From positions 1-64,000 of the forward strand of contig CAVLCC010000002.1 of NCBI GenBank assembly GCA_963661535.1: a stretch of DNA of 64,000 nt. The letters are read 5' to 3'. The position numbers were made by a program, and so were the translations under genes. Positions 26,098 through 35,707 of the stretch are shown here, piece by piece (positions within the stretch are counted from its first letter, which is position 1; each line of letters starts with the position of its first letter). The stretch is from CAVLCC01 sp963661535. GTDB lineage: Bacteria > Actinomycetota > Coriobacteriia > Coriobacteriales > CADBOM01. The notes beneath the pieces were generated by a model that worked only from the letters and a program-made list of their open reading frames with translations, made no database searches and was not told the DNA's origin.

Positions 26098-27480
26098 ATG
26101 GATTTAACTCGTGAAATATATAGTCAGATGCTTCAATGGAAATCTTTTTCAAAAGGCAGATCAGCACTTTTGATTGAAGGTGCAAGGAGAGTTGGTAAAT
26201 CAACCATTGCAAAAAAGTTTGGAGATGAAAATTATAAAAGTGTTGCATTTATTGATTTTGCAAAAGCAACGCCTGAACTAAAGGCAAATTTTGAAAATAA
26301 TTTAAACGACCTCGATACTTTCTATCAAAGAATTTCTCTTGAGTGTAATGTGCGTCTATATAACAGAGATTCTCTAATTATCTTCGACGAAATTCAAAAG
26401 TTTCCTAGGGCGCGTGAGGCAGTTAAGTATCTCGTTGAAGATGGACGTTTCGATATACTCGAAACAGGTTCTCTAATATCTATAAAAGAAAATGTCTCTA
26501 ACATTGTAATTCCTTCGGAAGAAGAAAAAATTAAAATGCATCCTTTAAGCTTTGTTGAGTTTTTAAACGCGTGCGACCAAACTGTGCTAATTGATTACAT
26601 TAAAGAATGTTGGGAGAATAAAAAACCATTAGACAATTCAATGCACAGAAAAGCCAACAATTTGCTTTTTGAATATATGCTTGTTGGAGGGATGCCGCAA
26701 AGTGTTGTTGCATATTTAAGCTATAACAAAGACTTTGCCAAGGCAGATTATCAAAAGCGCAGAATACTCGATTTATATTCCGATGATATAAAAAAATCTG
26801 CCACTCGATTTAACTCAAAAGTTTCTGCTTTATTTGAGGGTATTCCAGGGTTTTTGTCTCAACACGAAAAGAGAATTAAATTAAATCAAATAGGTTTAAA
26901 TGGTGTATACGATATGTATGATGAGCCATTATTTTGGCTCGAAGATTCGATGATTTGCAATTTATGTTATCGTTGCAATGACCCAAATGTAGGTTTTGCA
27001 CTACACAGAGATGCATCTTTTGTTAAATGCTATATGGCAGATACTGGTCTTTTATTTAGTCACGCTTTCTCAGAAAATGAAATTGCGAATCAAAATCTAT
27101 ACAAGCATATAATGGATGGGAAACTTTCTATCAATAAAGGTATGCTTTATGAAAACCTTGTAGCGCAAATGATTGTTTATCAGAACAGAAAACTATTTTT
27201 TTACACTCATTATTCTGGGGAAAAGCATCGAAATGATATTGAAATTGACTTCTTATTGTCAAACGAAAGCAAAACAAATTTTAAAGTTTACCCACTAGAG
27301 GTAAAGTCTTCAAAAAACTACACAACAACGTCATATGCAAAATTTAAGTCGCGTTTTGCAAAACGCATTGGAAGCAACTTGGTTGTGCATCCTAAAAATC
27401 TCGCTGAGACTGATGAAGGGCTTCAAATTCCAGCTTATATGCTGCCTTTTGCACTTCAAGATAAAACATTCTTCTACTAA
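26098..27480 (+). CDS. AAA_14/DUF4143 ATP-binding protein
   Basis: P-loop ATPase of the AAA_14-DUF4143 type, 460 residues from ATG at 26098 (GAAAGG 7 nt upstream; in-frame ATG at 26083 and TTG at 26068 are less likely). Walker A lies in LIEGARRVGKST, Walker B in DSLIIFDEIQKFPRA, and the sensor-1-like LETGSLIS follows. The C-terminal DUF4143 part contains a PD-(D/E)xK-like nuclease pattern (END...IEIDFLL...YPLEVKS). These solitary genes are widespread, often variable between strains, and of unknown cellular role. It is one of few plus-strand genes in the region and sits beside a toxin-antitoxin relic, suggesting an accessory insertion. Confidence 0.88.
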   Translation: MDLTREIYSQMLQWKSFSKGRSALLIEGARRVGKSTIAKKFGDENYKSVAFIDFAKATPELKANFENNLNDLDTFYQRISLECNVRLYNRDSLIIFDEIQKFPRAREAVKYLVEDGRFDILETGSLISIKENVSNIVIPSEEEKIKMHPLSFVEFLNACDQTVLIDYIKECWENKKPLDNSMHRKANNLLFEYMLVGGMPQSVVAYLSYNKDFAKADYQKRRILDLYSDDIKKSATRFNSKVSALFEGIPGFLSQHEKRIKLNQIGLNGVYDMYDEPLFWLEDSMICNLCYRCNDPNVGFALHRDASFVKCYMADTGLLFSHAFSENEIANQNLYKHIMDGKLSINKGMLYENLVAQMIVYQNRKLFFYTHYSGEKHRNDIEIDFLLSNESKTNFKVYPLEVKSSKNYTTTSYAKFKSRFAKRIGSNLVVHPKNLAETDEGLQIPAYMLPFALQDKTFFY

Positions 27481-27540
27481 TTGCTAAGAATGAAAGTGAA
27501 CTATTTTATTACTTTTTATATGCACGAAAAAAGTTAGCAA

Positions 27541-27996
27541 CTACTCATCCTTTTGTGAGCACAAAAGCAAAATTCCTGCAACTGGATTGACGAAGATTAA
27601 CGTACAAACGCCAAAAGCAACCGTATTGCGTCTAGTTCCCTTATAAATCCCCCAAGTTACAATAGTCATAGGAATCATCCAAGCCAGAAGAAGGATTAAC
27701 ATAACGCATAAAAATGGTATGGGTAAAAGCACTACACAACAACCTACCATAGTTAAAAGATCTAGTATGAATGCAATCAAGCGCAATGCTTTATCTGACT
27801 CAGATAGTTGAGTTGGAGTGCGCACAGGTACCTCGAAAGCAACAGAATAATTACGGGTTTGAGGCTGACCTTGATTGTATGTCTGCTGAGGCTGAGCATA
27901 CCCAATCGGTGTTGAAGTAGTAAAGGCATATCCACATCCTGCACAAAATCTTGCTTCATCTTTACAAGCAGTTCCACAGTTATTGCATACTTTCAT
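27541..27996 (-). CDS. Zinc-ribbon membrane protein, paralogue 2
   Basis: 151 residues. The N-terminal zinc ribbon has MKVCNNCGTACKDEARFCAGCG (two CxxC knuckles), followed by a Gln/Tyr/Pro-rich linker (about 30-60), and then two or three hydrophobic segments (about 70-130, including VGCCVVLLPIPFLCVMLILLLAW). A conserved tail follows: IYKGTRRNTVAFGVCTLIF. It is a near-repeat of the gene 115 bp upstream, from a tandem duplication. A good ribosome binding site AAGGAG precedes the ATG. Function unknown; zinc_ribbon_2 membrane proteins of this type are common in Firmicutes and Actinobacteria. Confidence 0.82.
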   Translation of the reverse strand: MKVCNNCGTACKDEARFCAGCGYAFTTSTPIGYAQPQQTYNQGQPQTRNYSVAFEVPVRTPTQLSESDKALRLIAFILDLLTMVGCCVVLLPIPFLCVMLILLLAWMIPMTIVTWGIYKGTRRNTVAFGVCTLIFVNPVAGILLLCSQKDE

Positions 27997-28110
27997 AAAA
28001 GTCTCCTTGAATTTTAAATTTTAGACTCGTAGCTATCTTACCCATCAAAACACTCTCGTTAATACAAAATATGAGATTTAGAGATTTACACTTAATACCC
28101 CTGTTAGAAA

Positions 28111-28536
28111 CTACTCCTCCTTCTGTGAGCACAAAAGCAATATACCTGCAACTCGACTAACAAAAATCAATGTGCAAACACCAAAAGCAATCGTGTTTCG
28201 TCTAGTTCCCTTATAGATTCCCCAAGTCACAACAGTCATAGGAATCATCCAAGCTAGAGGAATACCAAAAAGAAAAAATGCAGCTGGAAGCGAAATACAT
28301 TCGAGTATAAATGCAATTAAACGCAATGTTTTATCTGTTTCAGATAGTTGAGTTGGGATGCGCACGGGGGTTTCGATAACAACACGATACTCATTAGTCT
28401 GGGCAGGACCTTGATTATTTGCATATTGTGTCTGAGAATACTCAAACGTTGTTGAAGTAGTAAACGTGCGTCCACATCCTATGCAAAATTGCGCATCATC
28501 TTTGCAAGCAGTTCCACAGCTATTGCATACTTTCAT
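28111..28536 (-). CDS. Zinc-ribbon membrane protein, paralogue 1
   Basis: 141 residues, the upstream copy of the tandem pair. It shares the zinc ribbon (CNSCGTACKDDAQFCIGCG), the linker, TQLSETDKTLRLIAFIL, the MIPMTVVTWGIYKGTRRNT stretch and the same C-terminal LLLCSQKEE. It differs mainly in the middle hydrophobic part, which lacks about ten residues. ATG at 28536 has AAGGAGAG upstream. The pair could form a complex or be redundant; nothing nearby indicates the role. Confidence 0.82.
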   Translation of the reverse strand: MKVCNSCGTACKDDAQFCIGCGRTFTTSTTFEYSQTQYANNQGPAQTNEYRVVIETPVRIPTQLSETDKTLRLIAFILECISLPAAFFLFGIPLAWMIPMTVVTWGIYKGTRRNTIAFGVCTLIFVSRVAGILLLCSQKEE

Positions 28537-28585
28537 AAAAAACTCTCCTTAAATCAAAATTTAATATATCTACATATTATCATCA

Positions 28586-28610
28586 TAAAAAAGAGCTTAA
28601 AAACAGCTCT
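28586..28610 (-). terminator. Minus-strand terminator upstream of the zinc-ribbon pair
   Basis: AGAGCT (28610-28605) pairs with AGCTCT (28597-28592) on the minus strand across a 7-nt loop, followed by a run of six U. It lies 50 nt in front of the zinc-ribbon genes, so it ends some minus-strand transcript from 28611-28893 or acts as an attenuator for the pair. Just upstream (28611-28700) a minus-strand stretch reads APTSYSSS, then TPSTTSTSP, before a stop, suggesting the remains of a Ser/Thr-rich protein gene. Confidence 0.6.
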
Positions 28611-28816
28611 AGGCTACTGTGTAAAATTTTTGTTCTTTTGTGCGTTGGTGATGTTTGGTGACGTTGAAGTTGTTGACGGTGTTGATGATGAGTATGATGT
28701 TGGCGCTTAAAGAGTCTTATGCATTTAATGAAACATTGTCTCTACTCCAAATCTAACCAAACCCATATTAAATAAATATCGCACACACTCATCAAAAATA
28801 TAAAACTCAAAAAATG

Positions 28817-28847
28817 TTGACAAACTTTGATCTTTAGCAAGAATATA
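28817..28847 (+). promoter_or_regulatory. Promoter candidate for cca
   Basis: A perfect TTGACA (28817-28822) is followed after 18-19 bp by GAATAT/AATATA. cca starts about 45 nt further on with AGGG before the ATG. Confidence 0.55.
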
Positions 28848-28893
28848 TTTTGCAGGTGCAAAAAATAAACCGCAACAATCTCTAGGGTATGAG

Positions 28894-30240
28894 ATGGAAC
28901 AAAATATTAAGATGGAAATTCCTAAAAATGCGCGCAAGCTTATAGATGCGCTTCAGGCTAATGGCGAAGAAGCATATCTTGTTGGAGGATGCGTTAGAGA
29001 TACAATTATGGGCAATAGCGCATCGGATATTGACATTGCCACGAGTTGCCCTGCGCCACATACGATTGATATTTTGCGCACAGCAGAAATCACGGTTGTT
29101 CCAACCGGACTTAAACATGGCACAGTAACCGCGATTTTAGACTCTACCCCATACGAAATTACAACTTATAGAATTGACGGAACTTATTCAGATTCTAGGC
29201 ACCCAGACCAGGTTCGTTTTTGCACATCAATTATAGATGACCTCTCAAGACGCGACTTTACAATCAATGCCATAGCTTTTAGCGAGCAGACAGGCATAGT
29301 TGATCCATATAATGGAATTGCAGATATTAAAAATAAGATTGTGCGCTGTGTGGGAGATCCCAACAAGCGTTTTTCAGAAGATGCACTGCGAATTATGCGT
29401 GCCCTGCGATTTAGTGCACAACTGGGTTTTGAGATTGAGATCAAAACTAGCGCGAGTTTAATTGAACACAAAGATCTGCTTTTGCAAATTGCCAATGAAC
29501 GCATCGGGCGCGAATTTGAAAAGCTGGTTGTGTCTAAAGATGCGCCATATGTGTTGGAAAAATATCCACAAGTAATAGAAACTATATTGCAGATTTATAC
29601 CCGTAGTAATCAATGGAAGCTGGCAGTTAGCGCTCTTTTAGCCCTAGATACAACAAATCTTTTTGCACGACTTGCAACACTGGCACTTGGATTTGGGGTA
29701 GATGAGTCCGGCGACGCTAACGTTCAATTAAACAAGCACAGCAATGCTATTCGCAGCGACACTATTAGAACCGAGCAGTTAAGCTTGTGCGTCTTTCGGC
29801 TTAAACACCTCAGATTTTCTAGAAAAGTAATCTCAAAAGTCTTCCAAATTTTGCAAGCCTACTATCTGAACATCAACAATCTTTGCGAACCTGAGATTAG
29901 ACTGCTTATGGGACAGTATGGAGCAGATGAATTTTTGTTTGCCCTTGAAATAAAGAAAGCTTATGCAAGCGTTTTGTATGACGAGAAAAATCCCGAGTAT
30001 ATTGAGCAACTTGCCGCAATAGACAAGGTACAACAAATTGCTAGCGACTGTTTAAAACAAAACAAGCCTTATCAAATTAGTGACTTGGCAATATCAGGCA
30101 AAGATCTTATAGACGAAGGAATCAAGCAAGGACCAGAGGTTGGCAAGACTCTCCAAAAAATGCTTGAACTTGTTGTTTGCGGCAAATGCAAAAATACTAA
30201 AGACGAACTCTTGAGGGCATACGCCCACACGCAAGGCTAG
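28894..30240 (+). CDS. cca: CCA tRNA nucleotidyltransferase
   Basis: Adds or repairs the 3' CCA of tRNAs. 448 residues. The class II poly(A) polymerase head has AYLVGGCVRDTIMGNSASDIDIATS (about 28-52, GGxVRD and DxD). It continues with FTINAIAF, DPYNGIADIKNKIVRCVGDP and RFSEDALRIMRALRFSAQLGFEI, the signature for the nucleotide-binding neck. The C-terminal body is helical. No HD motif is evident. It stands alone on the plus strand between minus-strand blocks. Confidence 0.95.
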   Translation: MEQNIKMEIPKNARKLIDALQANGEEAYLVGGCVRDTIMGNSASDIDIATSCPAPHTIDILRTAEITVVPTGLKHGTVTAILDSTPYEITTYRIDGTYSDSRHPDQVRFCTSIIDDLSRRDFTINAIAFSEQTGIVDPYNGIADIKNKIVRCVGDPNKRFSEDALRIMRALRFSAQLGFEIEIKTSASLIEHKDLLLQIANERIGREFEKLVVSKDAPYVLEKYPQVIETILQIYTRSNQWKLAVSALLALDTTNLFARLATLALGFGVDESGDANVQLNKHSNAIRSDTIRTEQLSLCVFRLKHLRFSRKVISKVFQILQAYYLNINNLCEPEIRLLMGQYGADEFLFALEIKKAYASVLYDEKNPEYIEQLAAIDKVQQIASDCLKQNKPYQISDLAISGKDLIDEGIKQGPEVGKTLQKMLELVVCGKCKNTKDELLRAYAHTQG

Positions 30241-30352
30241 TTCAAGATCAGAAGGCCTCCCTACAAAGCTCGATAATCTTTAAACTAACAGGTCGCGCAA
30301 ATCCAGCCAGTACATAGATTTGGTTAACGCAAGCTATGTAGCCAAAAACCTT

Positions 30353-32965
30353 TTAATTAACAGGACGCACAGTTCCCGCCGGTACTCCAGCAGAAGGCAT
30401 GCGCGTTAAAATATAACAATGGTGAATTTTTTTGTTGCGTTCAAAGTCTTTGGGGATTGTGCGCAAAGTAATGTCTTCTAAAGATACGCCTGCGCGAGCA
30501 AGGGCTTGAATATCTGGCTTAAAGTTGCGCAAATTACAGCAAAAAACTGCTTTTCCGTCCGTCGACAAAATTCTCGAAACATCTATTAAAAGCTCAACAT
30601 GGTCGCGCTGAACATCCCATGTTTTGCCTCCCATTTTTTTTGAGTTAGAAAACGTTGGAGGGTCAACATAAACCAAGTCAAATCTGCGCGAAGAATGGCG
30701 TATGTTGTTCACCCAACTCAAAACATCTGCACGCTCATATGTATGCTGGTCTCCATCAAATCCGTTTGCATTCATATTTTGCTGAGCCCAGCTTAGGTAT
30801 GTTTGTGACATGTCTACTGTATGCGTTGAGGTCGCACCCCCCGAAGCCGAATACACCGTCGCAGTGCCCGTATAAGCAAACAGGTTCAAAAAGCGTTTTC
30901 CTTGCGACATCTGTCTAAGCATCGCTCTTATATCGCGGCTATCTAAAAATATTCCGGTGTCTATCTTTTGCTCAAACGAAACAAAAAACCTAAGTCCATT
31001 TTCCTCAATCATGTGGAAGTGAGGAGAATTTTTGAGTTGGAGATCTGTAGAAGTATTCAAGCTAGTGCGCGTTTTAGTGCTTGCGTTTTTATGCGAGCCG
31101 TTGGTTAATCCAGCGTCTGTACCTGCACTTGCACTTATAGACCTACTACTATATTGAGAGCCCCCCTTAGACCTAACGCGTCGCTTTAAAAACACGTTGC
31201 TAGCTCCGAGCTCAAATTGCTCTCGCACCACATTGACTGCATTTATCACACGCCTTACTGCCACATCAGGTTCAATCTCTTTTGGAGGAGCGTACTCACA
31301 AATATAAGCCCATCTGTTTTTTGCATCATGCTCAACACCCTCATACAAATCAACTGAAAGCGAAAAATCAGGCAAATCCGCATCGTAGACTCTATAACAT
31401 GTAACCCCTGTGCGCTTTGCCCATTTGCCTTTGTGCTTTGTCATCTTGCGCAATCTGTTTGCAAACTCTTGTGTTTGTGCATCTAGTTTGTTGTCAAACG
31501 CAGCAGACGCACAATGTGAACTTGTATGATTGTTGTCTTGTGAAGATTTTGCATCATTATAAGCTGCATGTTGAGATTTATCTGGAGAAGAGAAGAAGCC
31601 TGAATTAGTCGTCCTTGCAGGTTCCTCTCCCCCCGCAGGTTCCACAGCATCAACAGGCTCCATGCCACGCGCAGGCTCCACACCGCGCGCAGGTTCCATA
31701 CCAACCGCAGGCTCCACACCGCGCACAGACCCCAAAGCGCCCGCAGCACTCTGCACAGTCTCCAAACCCCCCGAACTTGCTGCCTGCTCACGCAACGAGG
31801 GATAAACCCTTATACAAACCTCAATAGGTCCGTTGTATGTTTCAATCGTATTATGCGGACTACAACCAATAACATAATCAACCTGAGAATCAGGCACCAC
31901 AACAGCAATTTTCCAGCCATCTCCGCAGCCATAGGCAAAGCTTTTCATTGCACCCAAAAGTGACGGAAGCTGACTTGAACTCATTAACCTCTCGCCATAA
32001 GGAGGGTTTGTGGCAATCAGCCCAAAATCCGGAATGCCATCAATAGTCAAATCGGACACATCGCTGCAGCGCACATCAATTTTGCCCGCAAGACCTGCAA
32101 GTTTTGCATTCGCAAGCGCAGTTTGAACGGCACTAGGCAAAATATCATTTGCAAATATTTGAGGCATGTGCAAAATACCCTCTTCTGCCAGCTCATCTGC
32201 CTCTTCGATCAGCGGATCAAAACAAGTTGCATCAAATTGCTTCCAACCTTCTATTCCCCATCTTGAACGCGCAATTCCAGGAGCAATGTTGCCAGCAATC
32301 ATTGCTGCTTCTATGGCTAATGTGCCCCCTCCACAAAATGGATCAACAAATGCGCCTCCAGCCCTTGCAATACCTCTCCAACCAGATGCAAGCAAAATTG
32401 CTGAAGCAAGAGTTTCTTTTATGGGAGCTTCCACCTGTTTGTGCTGATGTCTAAAGCCACGAATATGCATGGGCTTTCCCGAAAAATCAAGCGATATGGT
32501 TGCCTTTTTCTTATGCAGATTAACAGCAATTCCCAAATCAGGATTTTTGGTATCAACCGAAGGTCTCCACCCAGCGCACTCAACTAGCTTGTCGCATATA
32601 GCATCTTTTATGCGCAAAGACAAAAAGTGGGAGTTTTTAAAAGCGTTGTTGGAGCCTTTAGAAAATACAGCAATTGTTGAGCCTTTGGAAATGTGCTCTT
32701 GCCAAGGTATTGCCTTGCACTCTTCGTAGAGCTCATCTGAGCTTGTTGCACCCACGCGAGCCAAAACCAGCTCAAGCCTGCTTGCCGTGCGCAGCCACAA
32801 AAGTGCGCGGCATGCCTGCTCAATTGTTGCATTAAACCAAACTCCAGACACAAGCGGACGAACTCCAGAAATTCCCAAGTCAGAAAGCTCGGATGCAAGC
32901 AACTGGGACAGTCCCTTTGCACACGTTGCAAAAAATTCATACTTGCCATATTTTTGGAGTTCCAT
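30353..32965 (-). CDS. rlmL: Bifunctional 23S rRNA methyltransferase RlmKL
   Basis: 870-residue fusion. The N-terminal THUMP domain (about 45-155) and RlmL methyltransferase (FVDPFCGGGTLAIEAAMIA; catalytic LIATNPPYGERL) methylate G2445. The C-terminal RlmK domain (RFLNLFAYTGTATVYSASGG; YVDPPTFSNSKKM) makes m7G2069. The domains are joined by a linker (about 390-500) with a six-residue repeat rich in Glu-Pro, encoded by an 18-bp minisatellite, plus Ser/Asn-rich stretches. Such a linker is absent from the E. coli enzyme. ATG at 32965. Single gene. Confidence 0.93.
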   Translation of the reverse strand: MELQKYGKYEFFATCAKGLSQLLASELSDLGISGVRPLVSGVWFNATIEQACRALLWLRTASRLELVLARVGATSSDELYEECKAIPWQEHISKGSTIAVFSKGSNNAFKNSHFLSLRIKDAICDKLVECAGWRPSVDTKNPDLGIAVNLHKKKATISLDFSGKPMHIRGFRHQHKQVEAPIKETLASAILLASGWRGIARAGGAFVDPFCGGGTLAIEAAMIAGNIAPGIARSRWGIEGWKQFDATCFDPLIEEADELAEEGILHMPQIFANDILPSAVQTALANAKLAGLAGKIDVRCSDVSDLTIDGIPDFGLIATNPPYGERLMSSSQLPSLLGAMKSFAYGCGDGWKIAVVVPDSQVDYVIGCSPHNTIETYNGPIEVCIRVYPSLREQAASSGGLETVQSAAGALGSVRGVEPAVGMEPARGVEPARGMEPVDAVEPAGGEEPARTTNSGFFSSPDKSQHAAYNDAKSSQDNNHTSSHCASAAFDNKLDAQTQEFANRLRKMTKHKGKWAKRTGVTCYRVYDADLPDFSLSVDLYEGVEHDAKNRWAYICEYAPPKEIEPDVAVRRVINAVNVVREQFELGASNVFLKRRVRSKGGSQYSSRSISASAGTDAGLTNGSHKNASTKTRTSLNTSTDLQLKNSPHFHMIEENGLRFFVSFEQKIDTGIFLDSRDIRAMLRQMSQGKRFLNLFAYTGTATVYSASGGATSTHTVDMSQTYLSWAQQNMNANGFDGDQHTYERADVLSWVNNIRHSSRRFDLVYVDPPTFSNSKKMGGKTWDVQRDHVELLIDVSRILSTDGKAVFCCNLRNFKPDIQALARAGVSLEDITLRTIPKDFERNKKIHHCYILTRMPSAGVPAGTVRPVN
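31617..31742 (-). repeat. 18-bp coding minisatellite in rlmKL
   Basis: Seven consecutive 18-bp units start at 31617, 31635, 31653, 31671, 31689, 31707 and 31725, each beginning GCAGG(T/C)TCC or a one- or two-base variant. On the coding strand they give hexapeptides of the form VEPA-(R/V/G)-G. Units at 31671 and 31707 are identical. Exact 18-bp steps keep the reading frame, so copy number could vary without breaking the gene. Confidence 0.9.
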
Positions 32966-33187
32966 GAATATTCTTTCGCCTTATAAATTTAAAAATACGG
33001 AGTAAATTTAACGTCTATATTGGTCGTGGATTGCTGTTATTAGAAACAAGCTTTTTTGCACCTCACCATCGCACAACCACACTGCACGCGCAAACGCGCC
33101 TCTAGCAAAAAACCTCACTCCAAAACGCACTCTGCACACAACAAACACCCCACGCGCAAAGCAAACCAAAGCAGCACTCTCCACGCA

Positions 33188-34123
33188 CTACTCGTCGCTT
33201 TTCCCTTTAACAGTTCTTGCAATTTTATCGCCAATGCTCATTTGCTTGCGCCTATCTGGTCCCCAAAATGCTGCTGCCACCATTCCAGGTCCCACATGTG
33301 AGCCAATAACAGGACCAATTTTGCAATCAACAACAACCACGTCGTCGCCACAATCCAACATTCCCTTTAAGGTAGACATATCACGCTCAGACATAGAATT
33401 TCCGTATACAACCAAGTGATTATCAGAGCTTAAAATATTTTCGTTCATATATTTAGCAATTGCTTTAATAGATTTTTTGCGACCACGAACTAGGCTGTTA
33501 ACTGTTAGATGCCCACTCAAATCAAAGGTAAGAATTGGCTTTATGTCGAGCTTTGCGCCAAGAGAAGCTGCAGCTGGAGGAATTCTTCCGCCACGTCGCA
33601 GGCTATCTAGGCTGTCAACTGTAAACATCCCATGAACAAACCATCTTGCTTCTTCAGCCCACTCCGCAAGCTCGCTAGCGCTAAGCCCGTTATTGCGCTG
33701 CTTTATGGCCTCTAGCACCAAAAAGCCTTCTGCTATAGAAGCTAACAAAGTATCGACCGCATATATTTCTGCGTCAGGATAGCTAGCCTTTACCTCGTCT
33801 AAAACATTTAACACGGTATCAAATGTGCCCGACAAACCCGACGTAAAGCCAAGATATACAGTTGGTTCACCCGACTTAGCCGCTCTTTCAAATGTATTAT
33901 GCAACTCAGTAATTGGAATTTGAGCAGTTTTTGGCTGCTCACCTCTTTCCATATACTTATAAAATTCTTCATTGGTCATGCTCTGACCAAAATCGTCGAT
34001 GTGAGTTCCATCAGTCATCTCAAATGGAAACTTCAAAACCTCCACACCCATCGACTCAACTGTTTCATATGGCAAATCACAACAAGAATCAATGATTATA
34101 TTGCACTTATGTTTTGGCATCAT
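33188..34123 (-). CDS. DegV family fatty-acid-binding protein
   Basis: DegV family (311 residues from ATG 34123), which binds fatty acids as a FakB-type partner of a fatty acid kinase. Motifs: IIIDSCCDLPYETVESMGVEVLKFPFE at the N-terminus, YLGFTSGLSGTFDTVLN (acyl-carboxylate binding) in the middle, and GPVIGSHVGPGM near the C-terminus. A TTG at 34162 would add 13 residues without a ribosome binding site. 24 nt separate it from the end of pncB upstream. 32966-33187 next to it holds nothing recognisable. Confidence 0.93.
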   Translation of the reverse strand: MMPKHKCNIIIDSCCDLPYETVESMGVEVLKFPFEMTDGTHIDDFGQSMTNEEFYKYMERGEQPKTAQIPITELHNTFERAAKSGEPTVYLGFTSGLSGTFDTVLNVLDEVKASYPDAEIYAVDTLLASIAEGFLVLEAIKQRNNGLSASELAEWAEEARWFVHGMFTVDSLDSLRRGGRIPPAAASLGAKLDIKPILTFDLSGHLTVNSLVRGRKKSIKAIAKYMNENILSSDNHLVVYGNSMSERDMSTLKGMLDCGDDVVVVDCKIGPVIGSHVGPGMVAAAFWGPDRRKQMSIGDKIARTVKGKSDE

Positions 34124-34186
34124 AGCTATATTAAGCCTCTCATTTTTTAGCTCTGCGCTCAAGCTTTTAGCAATAAGAACTTTCTA

Positions 34187-35635
34187 TCATACATCTATTT
34201 GCTGGTGTTGAGCAACTAGTCTATCGCGCATGCCTAACAAATTTGAGTCAAGACCTACCGGATAAACACCTGGGTTCAAAAAGCGCAAACACGATTTGTC
34301 TATCTTTTTCATCTCAGAGATAACTCTAGCTCTTGCGTCATGGCAATTGTGGTCGAGCTTCACAGACTTGCCTCCCCTAACAAGTGGAACAAGCACTTGA
34401 TGTGGCTTGTAACCAGAAACTTCTTTTGTTAGAGCATTATCAAAAGGATGGCAAATCTTTTTGCTAGGCTCGCCTGCGCTTAAGTCATAAATCATATCTG
34501 CGCGATACATTCCATCACTATCGCAAAAGCGCAGGATATCTAACACGCCAGGCAAAGTGCGCTTGCCCTGTTGACCCGAAAGCTTAATCTTATATTCCCA
34601 AGGGTCATTGTGGCTTTTTCGCAAAGCCGACATCTTATACACACCGCCTAGTGCAGGCTGATCATAAGCACATGCAAGCTTTGTTCCAACTCCATAAGAA
34701 TCAATGGAGGCATTTTGCGACTTCAAAGATGCAATTGTATACTCATCCAAGTCGTTAGTTGCAACAACACTCACATAGTTGAGTCCCGCCTCGTCGAGCA
34801 TTTTTCTGGCTAGGCGAGTTCCCCATGCCAAATCTCCAGAATCAATGCGTATTCCTAGCAGTTTTTCTCCACGCTGTTCCATCTCTTTGCCAACTATAAT
34901 TGCATTTTTTAGACCTGTAGGAATGTCATAGGTGTCCACTAGCAAAATACAATTGTGAGGCATTGCTTGAGCAAATGCCCTAAATGCTTCTAGCTCAGTA
35001 TCAAAAGACATTACCCACGAGTGAGCGTGCGTTCCAGATACTGGGATATCAAAAATTTGCCCACACAAAACATTTGAAGTGGAGGCACACCCCCCAATAT
35101 AAGCTGCACGCGAAGCACGAAGCGCGCCATTTGGACCTTGTGCTCTGCGAAGACCAAACTCAGCAACCGGAGCCTGTGCAGCATAACACACTCGTGCCGC
35201 CTTTGTTGCAATTAGAGTTTCAAAGTTTATTGCATTTAGCAAAATTGGTTCGATTAACTGGCAGTCAATCAAAGGGCCGGTTACTCTAACCATAGGCTCG
35301 TATGCAAACATAACTGTGCCCTCTAGCGGCGCATCTATGTCAAGCGTTAGCTTATATCCACGCAAAAAATTCAAAAATTCTTTATTAAAAAGAGGTCTGC
35401 CATCGCTTGCATTTATAGAACCCAAATATTCTATATCGCTATCAGTGAACTCAAATTCATCGATGATATGGCTCAAGTGCTCCATACCACAAGCTATTGA
35501 ATATCCCCCTCCAAATGGATTTTGCCTATAGTGAGCATAGAAGCAAGCTTCAGCATCTTGAAGACCCTGCTTCCAGTATCCCTCCGACATGGTTAGCTCA
35601 TAAAGATCAGTTAGTAATGCAGAGTTTTCTATCAT
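34187..35635 (-). CDS. pncB: Nicotinate phosphoribosyltransferase
   Basis: First step of NAD salvage from nicotinate. 482 residues with YELTMSEGYW at the N-terminus, the phosphoribosyl-site pattern VSGTHAHSWVMSF (catalytic His), IRIDSGDLAWGTRLARKMLDEAG, and GVGTKLACAYDQPALGGVYKM. ATG at 35635 has AAGGTGA upstream. Confidence 0.95.
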   Translation of the reverse strand: MIENSALLTDLYELTMSEGYWKQGLQDAEACFYAHYRQNPFGGGYSIACGMEHLSHIIDEFEFTDSDIEYLGSINASDGRPLFNKEFLNFLRGYKLTLDIDAPLEGTVMFAYEPMVRVTGPLIDCQLIEPILLNAINFETLIATKAARVCYAAQAPVAEFGLRRAQGPNGALRASRAAYIGGCASTSNVLCGQIFDIPVSGTHAHSWVMSFDTELEAFRAFAQAMPHNCILLVDTYDIPTGLKNAIIVGKEMEQRGEKLLGIRIDSGDLAWGTRLARKMLDEAGLNYVSVVATNDLDEYTIASLKSQNASIDSYGVGTKLACAYDQPALGGVYKMSALRKSHNDPWEYKIKLSGQQGKRTLPGVLDILRFCDSDGMYRADMIYDLSAGEPSKKICHPFDNALTKEVSGYKPHQVLVPLVRGGKSVKLDHNCHDARARVISEMKKIDKSCLRFLNPGVYPVGLDSNLLGMRDRLVAQHQQIDV

Positions 35636-35707
35636 CTTATAAAATCACCTTAAATCTGTTTGCTAAAAATGAGCATTTGTGTATGAGCTACCTTGGAATT
35701 TTTATGG

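Noticed and set aside
28725..28937. 70-codon minus-strand frame overlapping the start of cca
   Set aside because: It overlaps the cca start and its promoter, and shows no recognisable domain.
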